Shown here one piece after another: positions 17,508 through 26,890 of a stretch of DNA of 64,000 bases; position 1 is the first letter of the stretch, and each line of letters starts with the position of its first letter. The notes under the pieces were generated by a model. The model saw only the letters and a list, made by a program, of their open reading frames with translations, ran no database searches and was not told the origin of the DNA. Source of the stretch: Paenibacillus paridis (GTDB lineage: Bacteria > Bacillota > Bacilli > Paenibacillales > Paenibacillaceae); assembly GCF_006345825.1 (NCBI RefSeq), contig NZ_VCIX01000085.1, positions 62,001-126,000 of the forward strand, given 5' to 3'. The position numbers were made by a program, and so were the translations under genes.

Positions 17508-18077
17508 ATGAAAACAACTAGGAATGGACGTTTGAACAAACGTTTTGTGGTTGCCTGTTTTTTTGTCGCGATTGCTCTTTTCCTTATGGCAGGAGCCTTA
17601 ATGGAGCCTAAACAAAAGGAGCCTGGCCAGTGGGACCCTTTAAATGAAGCGGTTGGCGATGCGATTTCAAAAAGGGAGCAGCCGATTGAACCGTCCGTAT
17701 TGAAAGAGCCATCGAATGAAGCTTCTCGTACATCTCCTAGCCAAAATGCAGAGATCAACGACGATTCCCTTGCAGCTAATCATACGGCGGAGATTGCAGT
17801 CGATACCGAACAGCAGGATCTATTGGATGATGCTGCAAATGGAGGACAGATCACAGCGCCGGCGGAAACAGCGGCAGATGGCAAGCTGGACATTAATCGC
17901 GCGACGGCGAGCGAGCTCGATGAGCTGAAAGGAATTGGTCCGGCAAAAGCACAGGCCATTATTGATGACCGGAATAAAAATGGGAAATTCGCCTCGGTTG
18001 AAGATTTACAGCGGGTAAAGGGAATTGGCGAAAAACTGCTGCAAGGGATCAAAGATAGCATTGTAGCTCGTCCATAA
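17508..18077 (+). CDS. comEA: ComEA-like competence DNA receptor, no obvious SLBB domain
   Basis: A 189-residue membrane-anchored protein: a span at about 13-31, a long acidic, low-complexity linker at 32-127 and a C-terminal helix-hairpin-helix DNA-binding domain at 128-189 (LDINRATASELDELKGIG, LQRVKGIGEKLL). ComEA binds incoming DNA outside the membrane and hands it to ComEC. B. subtilis-type proteins have a folded oligomerisation (SLBB-like) domain before the HhH; I see no VKGAVxxPGVY signature here. ATG 17508 follows AGAGGA by 9 bases. Confidence 0.85.
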   Translation: MKTTRNGRLNKRFVVACFFVAIALFLMAGALMEPKQKEPGQWDPLNEAVGDAISKREQPIEPSVLKEPSNEASRTSPSQNAEINDDSLAANHTAEIAVDTEQQDLLDDAANGGQITAPAETAADGKLDINRATASELDELKGIGPAKAQAIIDDRNKNGKFASVEDLQRVKGIGEKLLQGIKDSIVARP

Positions 18078-18124
18078 TTGTGAGAGAATGGAAAGGAGCG
18101 CGGCCTTTGGTTCCGCTTACCTAA

Positions 18125-19462
<1,338 letters not shown>

Positions 19463-19521
19463 ATCGTTCATTGATTTGCAGCCAGAATAGCAGATGCAGC
19501 ATGAGAAAGGAAGTTGGAGTT

Positions 19522-20052
19522 ATGAACACCCAGACGCAGGATGCGCTCCGCAAGGATTGGGATACGTATTTTATGGATATCGCTTATATGGTGTCGACGC
19601 GCTCGCGCTGTCCGCGCAGACATGTGGGGGCAGTGCTCGTTCAAGGCAAGAAGCTGCTTGGTACAGCTTACAACGGCGCTCCGATGGGCGTGCAGGACTG
19701 TCTTGAGGCAGGCTGTATGATTGCGGAGGAAGTCGAAATGAAGCTGGTTGACGGCAAGGAGCAGCCCTTTAAGAAACAGCGCTGTATTCGGACGATTCAT
19801 GCGGAGCAGAATCTACTGCTCTTCACCGATCGTACCGATCGCGAGGGCTCGACCGTTTACGTCACCGACCAGCCCTGCTGGACATGCGCAAATATGCTCG
19901 CCAATAGCGGTGTCATTGAAATCGTCTACCATCGCAGCTACCCGAAGGATAGTGACAAGGTCACAAATCTGATGAAGCAAAAGGGCATCATCTTCCGCGG
20001 CTTGGATCATTTCGAACCACCTGCTCAGGCGCATATGGATGTAACCTCTTAG
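19522..20052 (+). CDS. comEB: ComEB, dCMP deaminase family
   Basis: A zinc-dependent cytidine/deoxycytidylate deaminase: HAE in IRTIHAEQNLL and the PCWTC Cys pair bind zinc, with the HAE Glu acting in proton shuttling. It supplies dUMP for dTMP synthesis; its competence role is doubtful even in B. subtilis. I use ATG 19522 (AAGGAAG 8 bases before), giving 176 residues, instead of the open frame from 19471. A strong terminator separates it from comEC. Confidence 0.9.
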   Translation: MNTQTQDALRKDWDTYFMDIAYMVSTRSRCPRRHVGAVLVQGKKLLGTAYNGAPMGVQDCLEAGCMIAEEVEMKLVDGKEQPFKKQRCIRTIHAEQNLLLFTDRTDREGSTVYVTDQPCWTCANMLANSGVIEIVYHRSYPKDSDKVTNLMKQKGIIFRGLDHFEPPAQAHMDVTS

Positions 20053-20095
20053 TCACGCGGAATAGAATAGGGAAGTGGCATAAAGGAATAGAGGA

Positions 20096-20141
20096 GGAAC
20101 CTCTGCCTGCGTCTTCGGATGCGGCAGAGGTTCCTTTTTTT
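20096..20141 (+). terminator. Strong intrinsic terminator between comEB and comEC
   Basis: GGAACCTCTGCC (20096-20107) and GGCAGAGGTTCC (20123-20134) form a perfect 12-bp stem, followed by seven Ts. comEC begins 43 bases later. Confidence 0.9.
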
Positions 20142-20183
20142 GTTGTGCGGAGCCTGTTGGGATAACGAGAGGAGGACGATGAG

Positions 20184-22775
20184 ATGGGGATGAATCGACG
20201 ACCGTTGATCTGGTTTGCGATTTGTTGGACCTTTGGAAGCGCCGCGGCTGCGGGCCTGGACAGCCGCGGCGTTTTGCTTGCGGCGATGGCCGCTGCGCTT
20301 CTGGCGGTGGCCGCCGTGCTCTGCAAGCAGGCGACGTGGCAGCTCGCCGCAGCCTGCGCTTTGGCAGTGGCGCTTGCCGCCGGGGAGCGGATGTGGGCGG
20401 ATGCGCGCAACGTTACGGCGCTGCCAGCGCTGCTTGCCGCCGCAGAGGCGGATGGTCCGCGAGCCGCTTATGCGGCGGAAGCGTTTGGCACGATCGTGTC
20501 GGCGGTAGAGATCGACGGTGATCGGGCGATGTTTCGCGTGGCGGCGGATCGCGTCCACGTCGAGGGAGAAGACGCCGCGCAGGAGTTGCGCGAGCGCTTT
20601 CTAGTGCATGTCCGGCTGAATGTGCAGCCGGAGCAGGAGATCGCCGCGGCGTGGCAGCGCGGCGACCGCGTGCGCTTGACCGGCGAGCTGGCGCGGCCGG
20701 TCACTGCCTCCAATAGCGGCGGATTCGATTACCGCCGCTACCTGAGCAGCCAGAGAATCCACTGGCTGCTTAAAGTGCAGGGCACCGCCGCCGTCGAAGC
20801 GGCGACGGGCCCCGGGTGGACCGCGGCCGCGCTGCTCGGCCGCGTAGACGCCGCGCGCGATTATCTCGGCGCGCGGTTCGATGTGCTGTATCCCGAGTCG
20901 CAATCGGGATACATGAAGGGGCTGGTCCTCGGCATTCGCGAGGACCTCGACCCCGAGCAGTTCCAGCAGTTTTCACGGCTGGGCCTGACGCATATATTGG
21001 CGATATCAGGGCTTCATGTCGCCGTATTTCTATACGTGCTTGGCGGCTCGCTGCGCCTCGCTCGAATGAGCCGCGAGCGGATACTGCTCATCCTGATCCT
21101 CTCGGTCCCTCTTTACGTCCTGCTCTCCGGAGCATCGCCCTCCGTCGTCCGTGCCGGCCTCATGTCGGTGCTTGGCCTGCTAGCCGCCCGGATGGGGAAA
21201 CTCAAGGATGGTTTGCATCTGCTTGCTGCCGCTGCGGTACTGATGCTGGTTTGTGATCCGTTCTTTATCGAAAATGTCAGCTTTCAGCTTTCCTTCATTG
21301 TAACGATCGGATTAATTGTTGGCGTGCAGCCAGTGCGCCGGGCCATGCCGAGGTGGAAGAAGGGCAACGCGCTGCTTGATTTGGCGGCAGTTACGGTCGT
21401 AGCCCAAATCGTCTCGTTTCCGGTATCTATTTATTACTTCAACCAGTTTCATGCCTTGTCCGTCGTGGCGAATTTTGTGCTCGTTCCATTTATCAGCTTT
21501 ATTGTGATGCCGCTCGGCGCCATTGCGCTCGTGCTTGCCATTCCTTGGGAGGCCGGAGGCAAGCTGCTTGCTCATGTATCGCATTGCGCGAATGACTGGA
21601 CCTTTTGGCTCGTGGAGCGGCTCTCGCAGATCGATGCCCTTCGCACCATATGGGCAACGCCGCCATTATGGTGGGTAGGTGGTTGGCTGTTCGTGCTCGG
21701 CATCCTTTTTCGTGCAATAAGCGCGAGGACAGAGCGGAGAGAGACGGATTCTGGCGGCACAAACCCGGGAGAAACGGAAACGGCTCCGCTTGCCTCTGTT
21801 CCTGTATTTCAAATCGAGCAAGAGTCAAATAAAAAAAGGAATATCCGCCTATATTCCGCCATATTCCTGTTATTGCTTATGCTTGGCTACGCCTACAAGC
21901 CGGATATAGTGAACCGTGATGCGGTTGTCAGCTTCATTGACGTCGGACAAGGGGATGCCGTTCATATCCGCACGCCGGGCGGGAAGCACATACTAATAGA
22001 TGGAGGAGGCACGTTGTCCTTTCGCAAACCTGGGGAAGAATGGAAGGAACGCAGCAGTCCCTTTGAAGTTGGCCAGAAGGTGCTGGTGCCGCTGCTGCTC
22101 AAAAGAGGCGTGAGGAGCATAGATATTCTCGTCATTTCGCATTTGGATAGCGATCATATTCGAGGGCTTAAGGCGGTTCTTGAGACGATTCCTGTGCGGA
22201 GCATTTGGTGGAACGGTACGGTGAAAGAAGCGGAGGATGCCCTGAACCTATTGAAACAAGCAAACACGCTCCATATTCCGATGTATCAGGTAAGCGCAGG
22301 GATGAGTTATCAGCTGGAACGGGAAGCAGGACTGCGCGTCCTATGGCCGGAGGATCAGCATAGGGAAAGCTCGGTAACTTGGCAAAAGGAGCAAAATGAA
22401 AGCAGCGTCGTGCTGGCTGTGCAGCTCTATCAATCTACCTTCCTTTTTACAGGCGATATCAACGCGGAAACCGAACGCTCGATCATTCGGAATGAGCGGC
22501 GTAAGCCTGCAGATGGCTTGGCTGTAAAAGAAGTATCCGTTATGAAAATTGCCCACCATGGCAGCCGGTTTTCTACAAGCAGCGAATGGCTCTCCTATTG
22601 GAAGCCTTTAGGAAGCGTAGCTTCCGTAGGCGTAACCAACAGCTACGGGCATCCGCATCCTGACGTATTGGGCAGGGTTGCACAAGCGGGAACCCAGTTG
22701 TGGCGAACCGACCTTGACGGCGAGGTGCAATTTACGGTGAAGGGCGGGCGCTTATATTCGTATAGCAGAGAGTAG
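20184..22775 (+). CDS. comEC: ComEC/Rec2 DNA uptake channel
   Basis: The 863-residue membrane protein forms the channel for transforming DNA. It has an N-terminal extracellular region (about 20-190), the competence domain with GLTHILAISGLHVAVF in the middle, and a C-terminal metallo-beta-lactamase domain (FIDVGQGDAVHI, ISHLDSDHIRGL, FTGDI, IAHHGSRFSTSSEWL) thought to degrade the non-transported strand. AGGAGG is 8 bases before the ATG. The first roughly 850 bases are visibly GC-richer than the rest, dominated by Ala and Arg codons with GCG and CGC. Confidence 0.95.
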   Translation: MGMNRRPLIWFAICWTFGSAAAAGLDSRGVLLAAMAAALLAVAAVLCKQATWQLAAACALAVALAAGERMWADARNVTALPALLAAAEADGPRAAYAAEAFGTIVSAVEIDGDRAMFRVAADRVHVEGEDAAQELRERFLVHVRLNVQPEQEIAAAWQRGDRVRLTGELARPVTASNSGGFDYRRYLSSQRIHWLLKVQGTAAVEAATGPGWTAAALLGRVDAARDYLGARFDVLYPESQSGYMKGLVLGIREDLDPEQFQQFSRLGLTHILAISGLHVAVFLYVLGGSLRLARMSRERILLILILSVPLYVLLSGASPSVVRAGLMSVLGLLAARMGKLKDGLHLLAAAAVLMLVCDPFFIENVSFQLSFIVTIGLIVGVQPVRRAMPRWKKGNALLDLAAVTVVAQIVSFPVSIYYFNQFHALSVVANFVLVPFISFIVMPLGAIALVLAIPWEAGGKLLAHVSHCANDWTFWLVERLSQIDALRTIWATPPLWWVGGWLFVLGILFRAISARTERRETDSGGTNPGETETAPLASVPVFQIEQESNKKRNIRLYSAIFLLLLMLGYAYKPDIVNRDAVVSFIDVGQGDAVHIRTPGGKHILIDGGGTLSFRKPGEEWKERSSPFEVGQKVLVPLLLKRGVRSIDILVISHLDSDHIRGLKAVLETIPVRSIWWNGTVKEAEDALNLLKQANTLHIPMYQVSAGMSYQLEREAGLRVLWPEDQHRESSVTWQKEQNESSVVLAVQLYQSTFLFTGDINAETERSIIRNERRKPADGLAVKEVSVMKIAHHGSRFSTSSEWLSYWKPLGSVASVGVTNSYGHPHPDVLGRVAQAGTQLWRTDLDGEVQFTVKGGRLYSYSRE

Positions 22776-23222
22776 CCCAATAGGGATTTTGGTTTAACTT
22801 CGCCGTTTTCTATACTATAATATAGTTTAATTTATATCCCCATGTTGAATTTAATTTTAGAATGTACAATACGACTAGCGTATCGGCTGAACACATGAAA
22901 TTTGCGCTTATTCAATAGCCCGATATTAACGCGAGAGTTCTGCGCCAGGATTCTTCCAAATAGTATTCAAGCACTATCTATATACGAGGTTCTAGAAATT
23001 TGGTATCCTTTGATGTGGAGTTTATTTCGTAATGGCAGCATTGTTGAAATGAGCAAGGCCGTATAGCTTTGTTAAGCGGCAAACGAACCGTATTGACTCC
23101 CACTAGGGGAAAATGCTTCATTAGCAAATGTTACTAATAAAAATAAAGTAAATTTTCTAGTTTATCTGCAACTTTTAGCGCAACCACTTCGTCAGAATGG
23201 TTGCAAGAGAGGGGGATCCTTC
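22776..23222 (+). other. AT-rich gene-free stretch ahead of the ECF sigma gene
   Basis: Nearly 450 bases with no credible frame on either strand, and visibly AT-rich. It contains a plausible promoter (22793-22821) and a hairpin, GCAACCA/TGGTTGC (about 23179-23203), directly upstream of the sigma Shine-Dalgarno. A long leader or a small RNA is possible. Confidence 0.4.
22793..22821 (+). promoter_or_regulatory. Possible SigA promoter in the comEC-sigma gap
   Basis: TTTAAC (22793-22798), 17 bases, then a perfect TATAAT (22816-22821). The -35 is weak. Confidence 0.4.
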
Positions 23223-23771
23223 GTGGTGGAGCCGGAGCTCATTAGAGCCGCTCAGTCGGGAGATCGCGACGCTTTAATTACTCTATTGCGAGAGATTGAA
23301 ACGCATGTTTATCGGACAGCCTATTATATATTGAACAACGAACAGGATGCCCTTGATGCCGCGCAGGAAGCGCTCATTCGCATCTACACAAAAATAGGCT
23401 CGTACGAAGAAAAAGCGCAGTTTAAGACATGGATTCAACGTATTGTAACGAACATTTGCATTGACAAGTTTCGGAGAAATAAACCGACCGTCTCCATAGA
23501 TGAGCACGACATGGTATTCCACGAGAAACAGAATGTGGAGGACGAAGTAATGTCTGCTTATGCTGTGAAAGACATTCAAGCCGCGATCGATAAGCTTCCT
23601 GAGCATCATCGTGCGGTTGTCGTCCTTCGGTATTTACAGGATTTCTCTTACAACGAAATTGCAGATTCGCTTGATTTGCCGCTCAACACGGTGAAATCTT
23701 ATTTATTCAGAGCTAGGCAACAGCTGCAGACGTTACTCCATGATTATCAGAAAGGTGGTGTCCGGGGATGA
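23223..23771 (+). CDS. ECF RNA polymerase sigma factor (SigW-like)
   Basis: A 182-residue group IV sigma factor: region 2 (AYYILNNEQDALDAAQEALIRI, FKTWIQRIVTNICID) and region 4 (LPEHHRAVVVLRYLQDFSYNEIA, TVKSYLFRAR) with no region 1 or 3. GTG 23223 is 7 bases after a G-rich Shine-Dalgarno; another GTG follows. The stop overlaps the anti-sigma start by 4 bases. Its trigger is unknown; autoregulation is usual for the class but I found no convincing ECF promoter. Confidence 0.9.
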   Translation: MVEPELIRAAQSGDRDALITLLREIETHVYRTAYYILNNEQDALDAAQEALIRIYTKIGSYEEKAQFKTWIQRIVTNICIDKFRRNKPTVSIDEHDMVFHEKQNVEDEVMSAYAVKDIQAAIDKLPEHHRAVVVLRYLQDFSYNEIADSLDLPLNTVKSYLFRARQQLQTLLHDYQKGGVRG

Positions 23772-24766
23772 ATTGTCAAGAGGTGATGGAACTAATGCAA
23801 AGACAGCTAGACGACGATCTCGACGAAAGCGAGAAAGAAGTCTTGACGAATCATACTAGACAGTGTCCGGACTGTGCAGCTATGTTCGAGCGGTTACAGC
23901 TGTTATCCGCCGAGCTTACCAGTTTGCCCAAAGTTATGCCGAGCTATAGTCTGGTCGATGCGATTATGCCAGAGCTCGAGAGAATGGAGCTATACGGAAA
24001 ATCCGCTGCGCCTGGTGAACCGATTGCAAGCACAGATACGTCCCATGCCGTGCCGCGCAGAGCGAAGCGCCAACGTCGCTGGCCATCGATTCGGATCATG
24101 AGCGGAGTCATTGCAGCGGGAATCGTAGCAGGGCTGTTTCTTGTCACGTACCAGCCGGGATCGCTGCCCGATATTGGCTCGTTAGCCAAATCCTCGTCCA
24201 ATGATTCGAGCAGTAACGCAGCTGAAACGGCCAATCAGGCGCCAGAGGGGATGTCCTTCTCAGCGAGCGATGCGAGAGTCGGGGCTCCCAATCCCGAGGT
24301 GAGCACAGAAGGGTTCAATAAGGAAGACGTTACCCTGAACAATATGTTCGAGAGCGACGCTTCCGATGGGAAAACGGACGAAGGCACAGGCTCGATGCCA
24401 TCCTCGCCAGAGCAAGGGCAATTGGAGGGCAAAAACATCGCCGGAGGCAGCGACTTTGGCGTTGCTCAAGACGGAAAAAGCCTCGTGCCGGAAGAGAATG
24501 AGCTTGGCGTCACTGCCGATCTCTTTTCCTTCCCGTCTCCCGATGGCAAATACAATGCCAAGGTTGAAGCTTTCACGATCAAGCTGTATGCTTTGAGCGA
24601 CAATTCGCTGGTGTATACGACACCGCGCAAGAACGGCCAGCTTGTTAATCTCAGCTGGTCGGACGATAGTTCCGTTCTGGCCTATGAGGTTCATGTGGAG
24701 CAAGGAGCTATTGAGAAGTATGTTATTGATACGGCTAGCCTAACGGAACAGAAGGCAGCCCATTAA
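23768..24766 (+). CDS. Zinc-finger anti-sigma factor with extracytoplasmic sensor region
   Basis: The cytoplasmic N-terminus has the zinc-binding anti-sigma motif H29-x3-C33-x2-C36 (NHTRQCPDC). A span lies at about 108-127. The outside part has a Ser/Asn/Gly-rich linker and then about 85 residues (FSFPSPDGKYNAKVEAF, LVNLSWSDDSSVLAYEV) that resemble a fragment of a WD40/TolB-like beta-propeller, perhaps two blades. It should hold the sigma factor inactive until a signal triggers release. It overlaps the sigma gene by 4 bases. Confidence 0.85.
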   Translation: MNCQEVMELMQRQLDDDLDESEKEVLTNHTRQCPDCAAMFERLQLLSAELTSLPKVMPSYSLVDAIMPELERMELYGKSAAPGEPIASTDTSHAVPRRAKRQRRWPSIRIMSGVIAAGIVAGLFLVTYQPGSLPDIGSLAKSSSNDSSSNAAETANQAPEGMSFSASDARVGAPNPEVSTEGFNKEDVTLNNMFESDASDGKTDEGTGSMPSSPEQGQLEGKNIAGGSDFGVAQDGKSLVPEENELGVTADLFSFPSPDGKYNAKVEAFTIKLYALSDNSLVYTTPRKNGQLVNLSWSDDSSVLAYEVHVEQGAIEKYVIDTASLTEQKAAH

Positions 24767-24927
24767 TGAAAGGTATTCGCACACATTCATCCGCTGCTGC
24801 GTATAGTATGAGCAACGAGAGTGTCTGCGACGAAGCCTTAACGTCGTATGACCATCCGCAGGGCGGCACCATGGGCCTGCCTGCGAATGTTTATATAGAT
24901 GTTCGGCAAAGGGATGAAGCCCCGTAA
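24766..24927 (+). CDS. Doubtful 53-codon frame after the anti-sigma gene
   Basis: ATG at 24766 overlaps the anti-sigma TAA, and the frame runs 53 codons before a TAA inside the terminator. There is no Shine-Dalgarno and the product (starting MKGIRTHSSAAAYSM) is unlike any family I know. Chance is a fair explanation. Confidence 0.2.
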   Translation: MKGIRTHSSAAAYSMSNESVCDEALTSYDHPQGGTMGLPANVYIDVRQRDEAP

Positions 24928-24946
24928 AGGCTCATCCCTTTGTTTC
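24908..24946 (+). terminator. Terminator of the sigma/anti-sigma operon
   Basis: AAAGGGATGA and TCATCCCTTT with an inner GCC/GGC pairing, followed by GTTT. Confidence 0.75.
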
Positions 24947-24993
24947 AGCTATATGGCTTATACGTTTCACACGTTAAAGCAGTCTTATATTAC

Positions 24994-25044
24994 AGAAGAA
25001 ACGGATGCCGTCCTCTGCCAGAGGACGGCGAAGCTGTTTCTTCT
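24994..25044. repeat. Two-part hairpin upstream of holA
   Basis: Outer stem AGAAGAAAC/GTTTCTTCT and inner stem GCCGTCCTC/GAGGACGGC around a 5-base loop. There is no T tract after it on the plus strand. It lies directly before a copy of a dispersed repeat (25059-25103). Confidence 0.55.
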
Positions 25045-25058
25045 TGACGTATAGAAAA

Positions 25059-25103
25059 GCATAGGTTTTTGCTCATTCTCTCTCTGCGTTTCGCAGAAAC
25101 GAT
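25059..25103 (+). repeat. Dispersed short repeat, copy A
   Basis: About 45 bases ending in the tight hairpin CGTTTC-GCA-GAAACG, closely matching 61193-61239. Shared blocks are TTTGCTCAT, TCTCT and GTTTCGCAGAAACGAT. Both copies lie in intergenic gaps just after strong hairpins. Confidence 0.6.
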
Positions 25104-25177
25104 GGCGTCTATAGAAAGGTCACCGTCGGGCGTTTCTTTTTACGTGTAATTATACTTACAGCTAGTGGGGTGCAGCA

Positions 25178-26212
25178 ATGGATGCGAAGGAAGCGTTGAA
25201 GGAAATAAAGGGCGGCCGCTTTCGCCCAATCTATGTTTTGTATGGGAAGGATCGCTATCGCCTGCAGCAGTTTATTAATGCCTTGACAGACGCGATGTTT
25301 ACGGCTGATGAACGGGAGCTTGGCATCGTTAAGTTTGATACGGCGGAAACCTCGATCGACGAGGCCGTTCTTGAAGCGGAGACGTCGCCTTTTTTTGTGG
25401 AACGCAAGCTTATACTGATAAGGGATGCTGTTGTTTTATGCGCGGGGGGAAAAGAAGGCGGTAAGCTGGAGCACCGTCCTGAGAAGCTGATTCAATATAT
25501 GGAGTACCCTTCAGAGACCTCGATTATCGTCATTGCAGTAAATGCCGAGAAGCTGGATGAGCGGAGGAAGCTCGTGAAGACGCTGAAGGAGCGGAATTCA
25601 CTTGTTCCGTTCCCAGAGCTGGATGCGTCCCAATTGAAGCAGTGGATGATCAAGCGGGCAGCGGAGCAAAACAGAACGCTGTCTTCTGATGCGGCAGATT
25701 TACTCCTCACCCGTGCCGGAGCCAATATGCAGCAGCTCTCGCAAGAGGTGGACAAGCTTTGCCTTCACGCGGGAGCGGGTGGCACCATCGACGTGGAAAT
25801 AGCATCGCTAATGACCGCAGCTACGGTGGAGGAGGATGTGTTCGCGCTTGTGGATGCGATTGCAGAGCTTCGAATCGACAAGGCTATTCGCTTATATAGG
25901 GAGCTGCTCGTGCGCCGCGAGGAACCAATCAAGATCGCGGCTCTCATTGCGAGGCAGCTGAGGATCATGCTGCAAATCAAAGAGCTGGAGCAGCACCAGT
26001 ACTCGCCCCAGCAGATGGCGGGCCAATTAGGCTTGCATCCATACGCGGTCAAGCTTGCTTCAGAGAAAAGCCGCAAGTTCCAAGTCCCGAAGCTAGGGAG
26101 ATTGCTGGCTTCGCTGGCAGAGCTTGATTATCAGATGAAGACCGGAGCGATCGACAAGACGCTCGGCTTGGAATTGTATTTGCTTTCACTTGGCATGGAG
26201 AAGGGCGCTTAG
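25178..26212 (+). CDS. holA: DNA polymerase III delta subunit
   Basis: HolA is part of the clamp loader and opens the beta sliding clamp. The 344-residue protein begins with FRPIYVLYGKDRYRLQQFI, the usual N-terminal fold of the delta subunit, followed by TSPFFVERKLILIRDA; the C-terminal collar domain includes LHPYAVKLASEKSRKF. Its position between comEC and rpsT matches B. subtilis yqeN. GGGGTG precedes the ATG. Confidence 0.93.
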   Translation: MDAKEALKEIKGGRFRPIYVLYGKDRYRLQQFINALTDAMFTADERELGIVKFDTAETSIDEAVLEAETSPFFVERKLILIRDAVVLCAGGKEGGKLEHRPEKLIQYMEYPSETSIIVIAVNAEKLDERRKLVKTLKERNSLVPFPELDASQLKQWMIKRAAEQNRTLSSDAADLLLTRAGANMQQLSQEVDKLCLHAGAGGTIDVEIASLMTAATVEEDVFALVDAIAELRIDKAIRLYRELLVRREEPIKIAALIARQLRIMLQIKELEQHQYSPQQMAGQLGLHPYAVKLASEKSRKFQVPKLGRLLASLAELDYQMKTGAIDKTLGLELYLLSLGMEKGA

Positions 26213-26297
26213 CTCGATCTCCATCGCCTTTTATATTTCTTGGAATGCAACCGCGCGTCGCCTATGAACGGCGACAGCTGTTTCATCTTGTTTACAC

Positions 26298-26345
26298 ACA
26301 AAAAAAGCTTCGCTGCCCGATTAGGGGCGGCGAAGCTTTTTTTGT
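26298..26345. terminator. Bidirectional terminator between holA and rpsT
   Basis: ACAAAAAAAGCTTCGC and GCGAAGCTTTTTTTGT form a long symmetric stem with A and T tracts on both sides, serving the two convergent genes. Confidence 0.92.
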
Positions 26346-26403
26346 AAGCTAAACGGTTGCAGCCATCTAAAGACGACGATAACCGTTTAAGCTTGTACGC
26401 TGC

Positions 26404-26676
26404 TTAGGCTTGAGCCGAAAGGGCATTCAAACGTTTTGCAAGACGTGATTTTTTGCGGGAAGCCGCATTTTTATGAATCAGGCCTTTAGTTGCTGCTTTG
26501 TCCAACTTTTTCGTTGCAGCGATAAGAGCTGCTTTAGCAGCATCAAGATCAGTGCCAGCGATAGCTTGGTCAGCAGATTTAACGGCCGAACGAAGTGCGG
26601 ATTTTTGGGAAGCATTCAAAGCACGACGCTTTTCACTTGTTTTAACGCGTTTAATCGCGGATTTAATGTTTGGCAT
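26404..26676 (-). CDS. rpsT: 30S ribosomal protein S20
   Basis: A 90-residue basic protein beginning [18 protein letters not shown], with [19 protein letters not shown] near the end; this is S20, which binds 16S rRNA early in 30S assembly. AGGAGGTG lies 6 bases before ATG 26676; an earlier in-frame ATG at 26685 overlaps that Shine-Dalgarno and is unlikely. It is convergent with holA and divergent from gpr. Confidence 0.97.
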   Translation of the reverse strand: MPNIKSAIKRVKTSEKRRALNASQKSALRSAVKSADQAIAGTDLDAAKAALIAATKKLDKAATKGLIHKNAASRKKSRLAKRLNALSAQA

Positions 26677-26708
26677 GGAATTCACCTCCTAAACTATTTA
26701 CAACGGTT

Positions 26709-26737
26709 TATATACATAATAAACCTAGACAACACAA
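26709..26737 (-). promoter_or_regulatory. Promoter of rpsT
   Basis: On the minus strand TTGTGT (26732-26737) and TATATA (26709-26714) are 17 bases apart, about 33 bases ahead of the start codon. Confidence 0.55.
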
Positions 26738-26890
26738 CTTAAAATATATTATCATGCCAATCCCCAAAAAGCAATAGCAGGAAGCTCCTTGTTCAAATAC
26801 AAGGCGAACCCAGCCGTGTTTGGCACGGGGTATGAAAATAAGTCGTTTGCAAACAATAACGGTAGTACAGGCTTGAAGGGAGAATGAGCA

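Noticed and set aside
22793..22821. ECF-type autoregulatory promoter before the sigma gene
   Set aside because: I looked for TGAAAC-N16-CGTA type sites. TGAAAT followed by CGATAT at 18 bases and TGAAAT with CGTATA at 9 bases were the best, and neither fits well.
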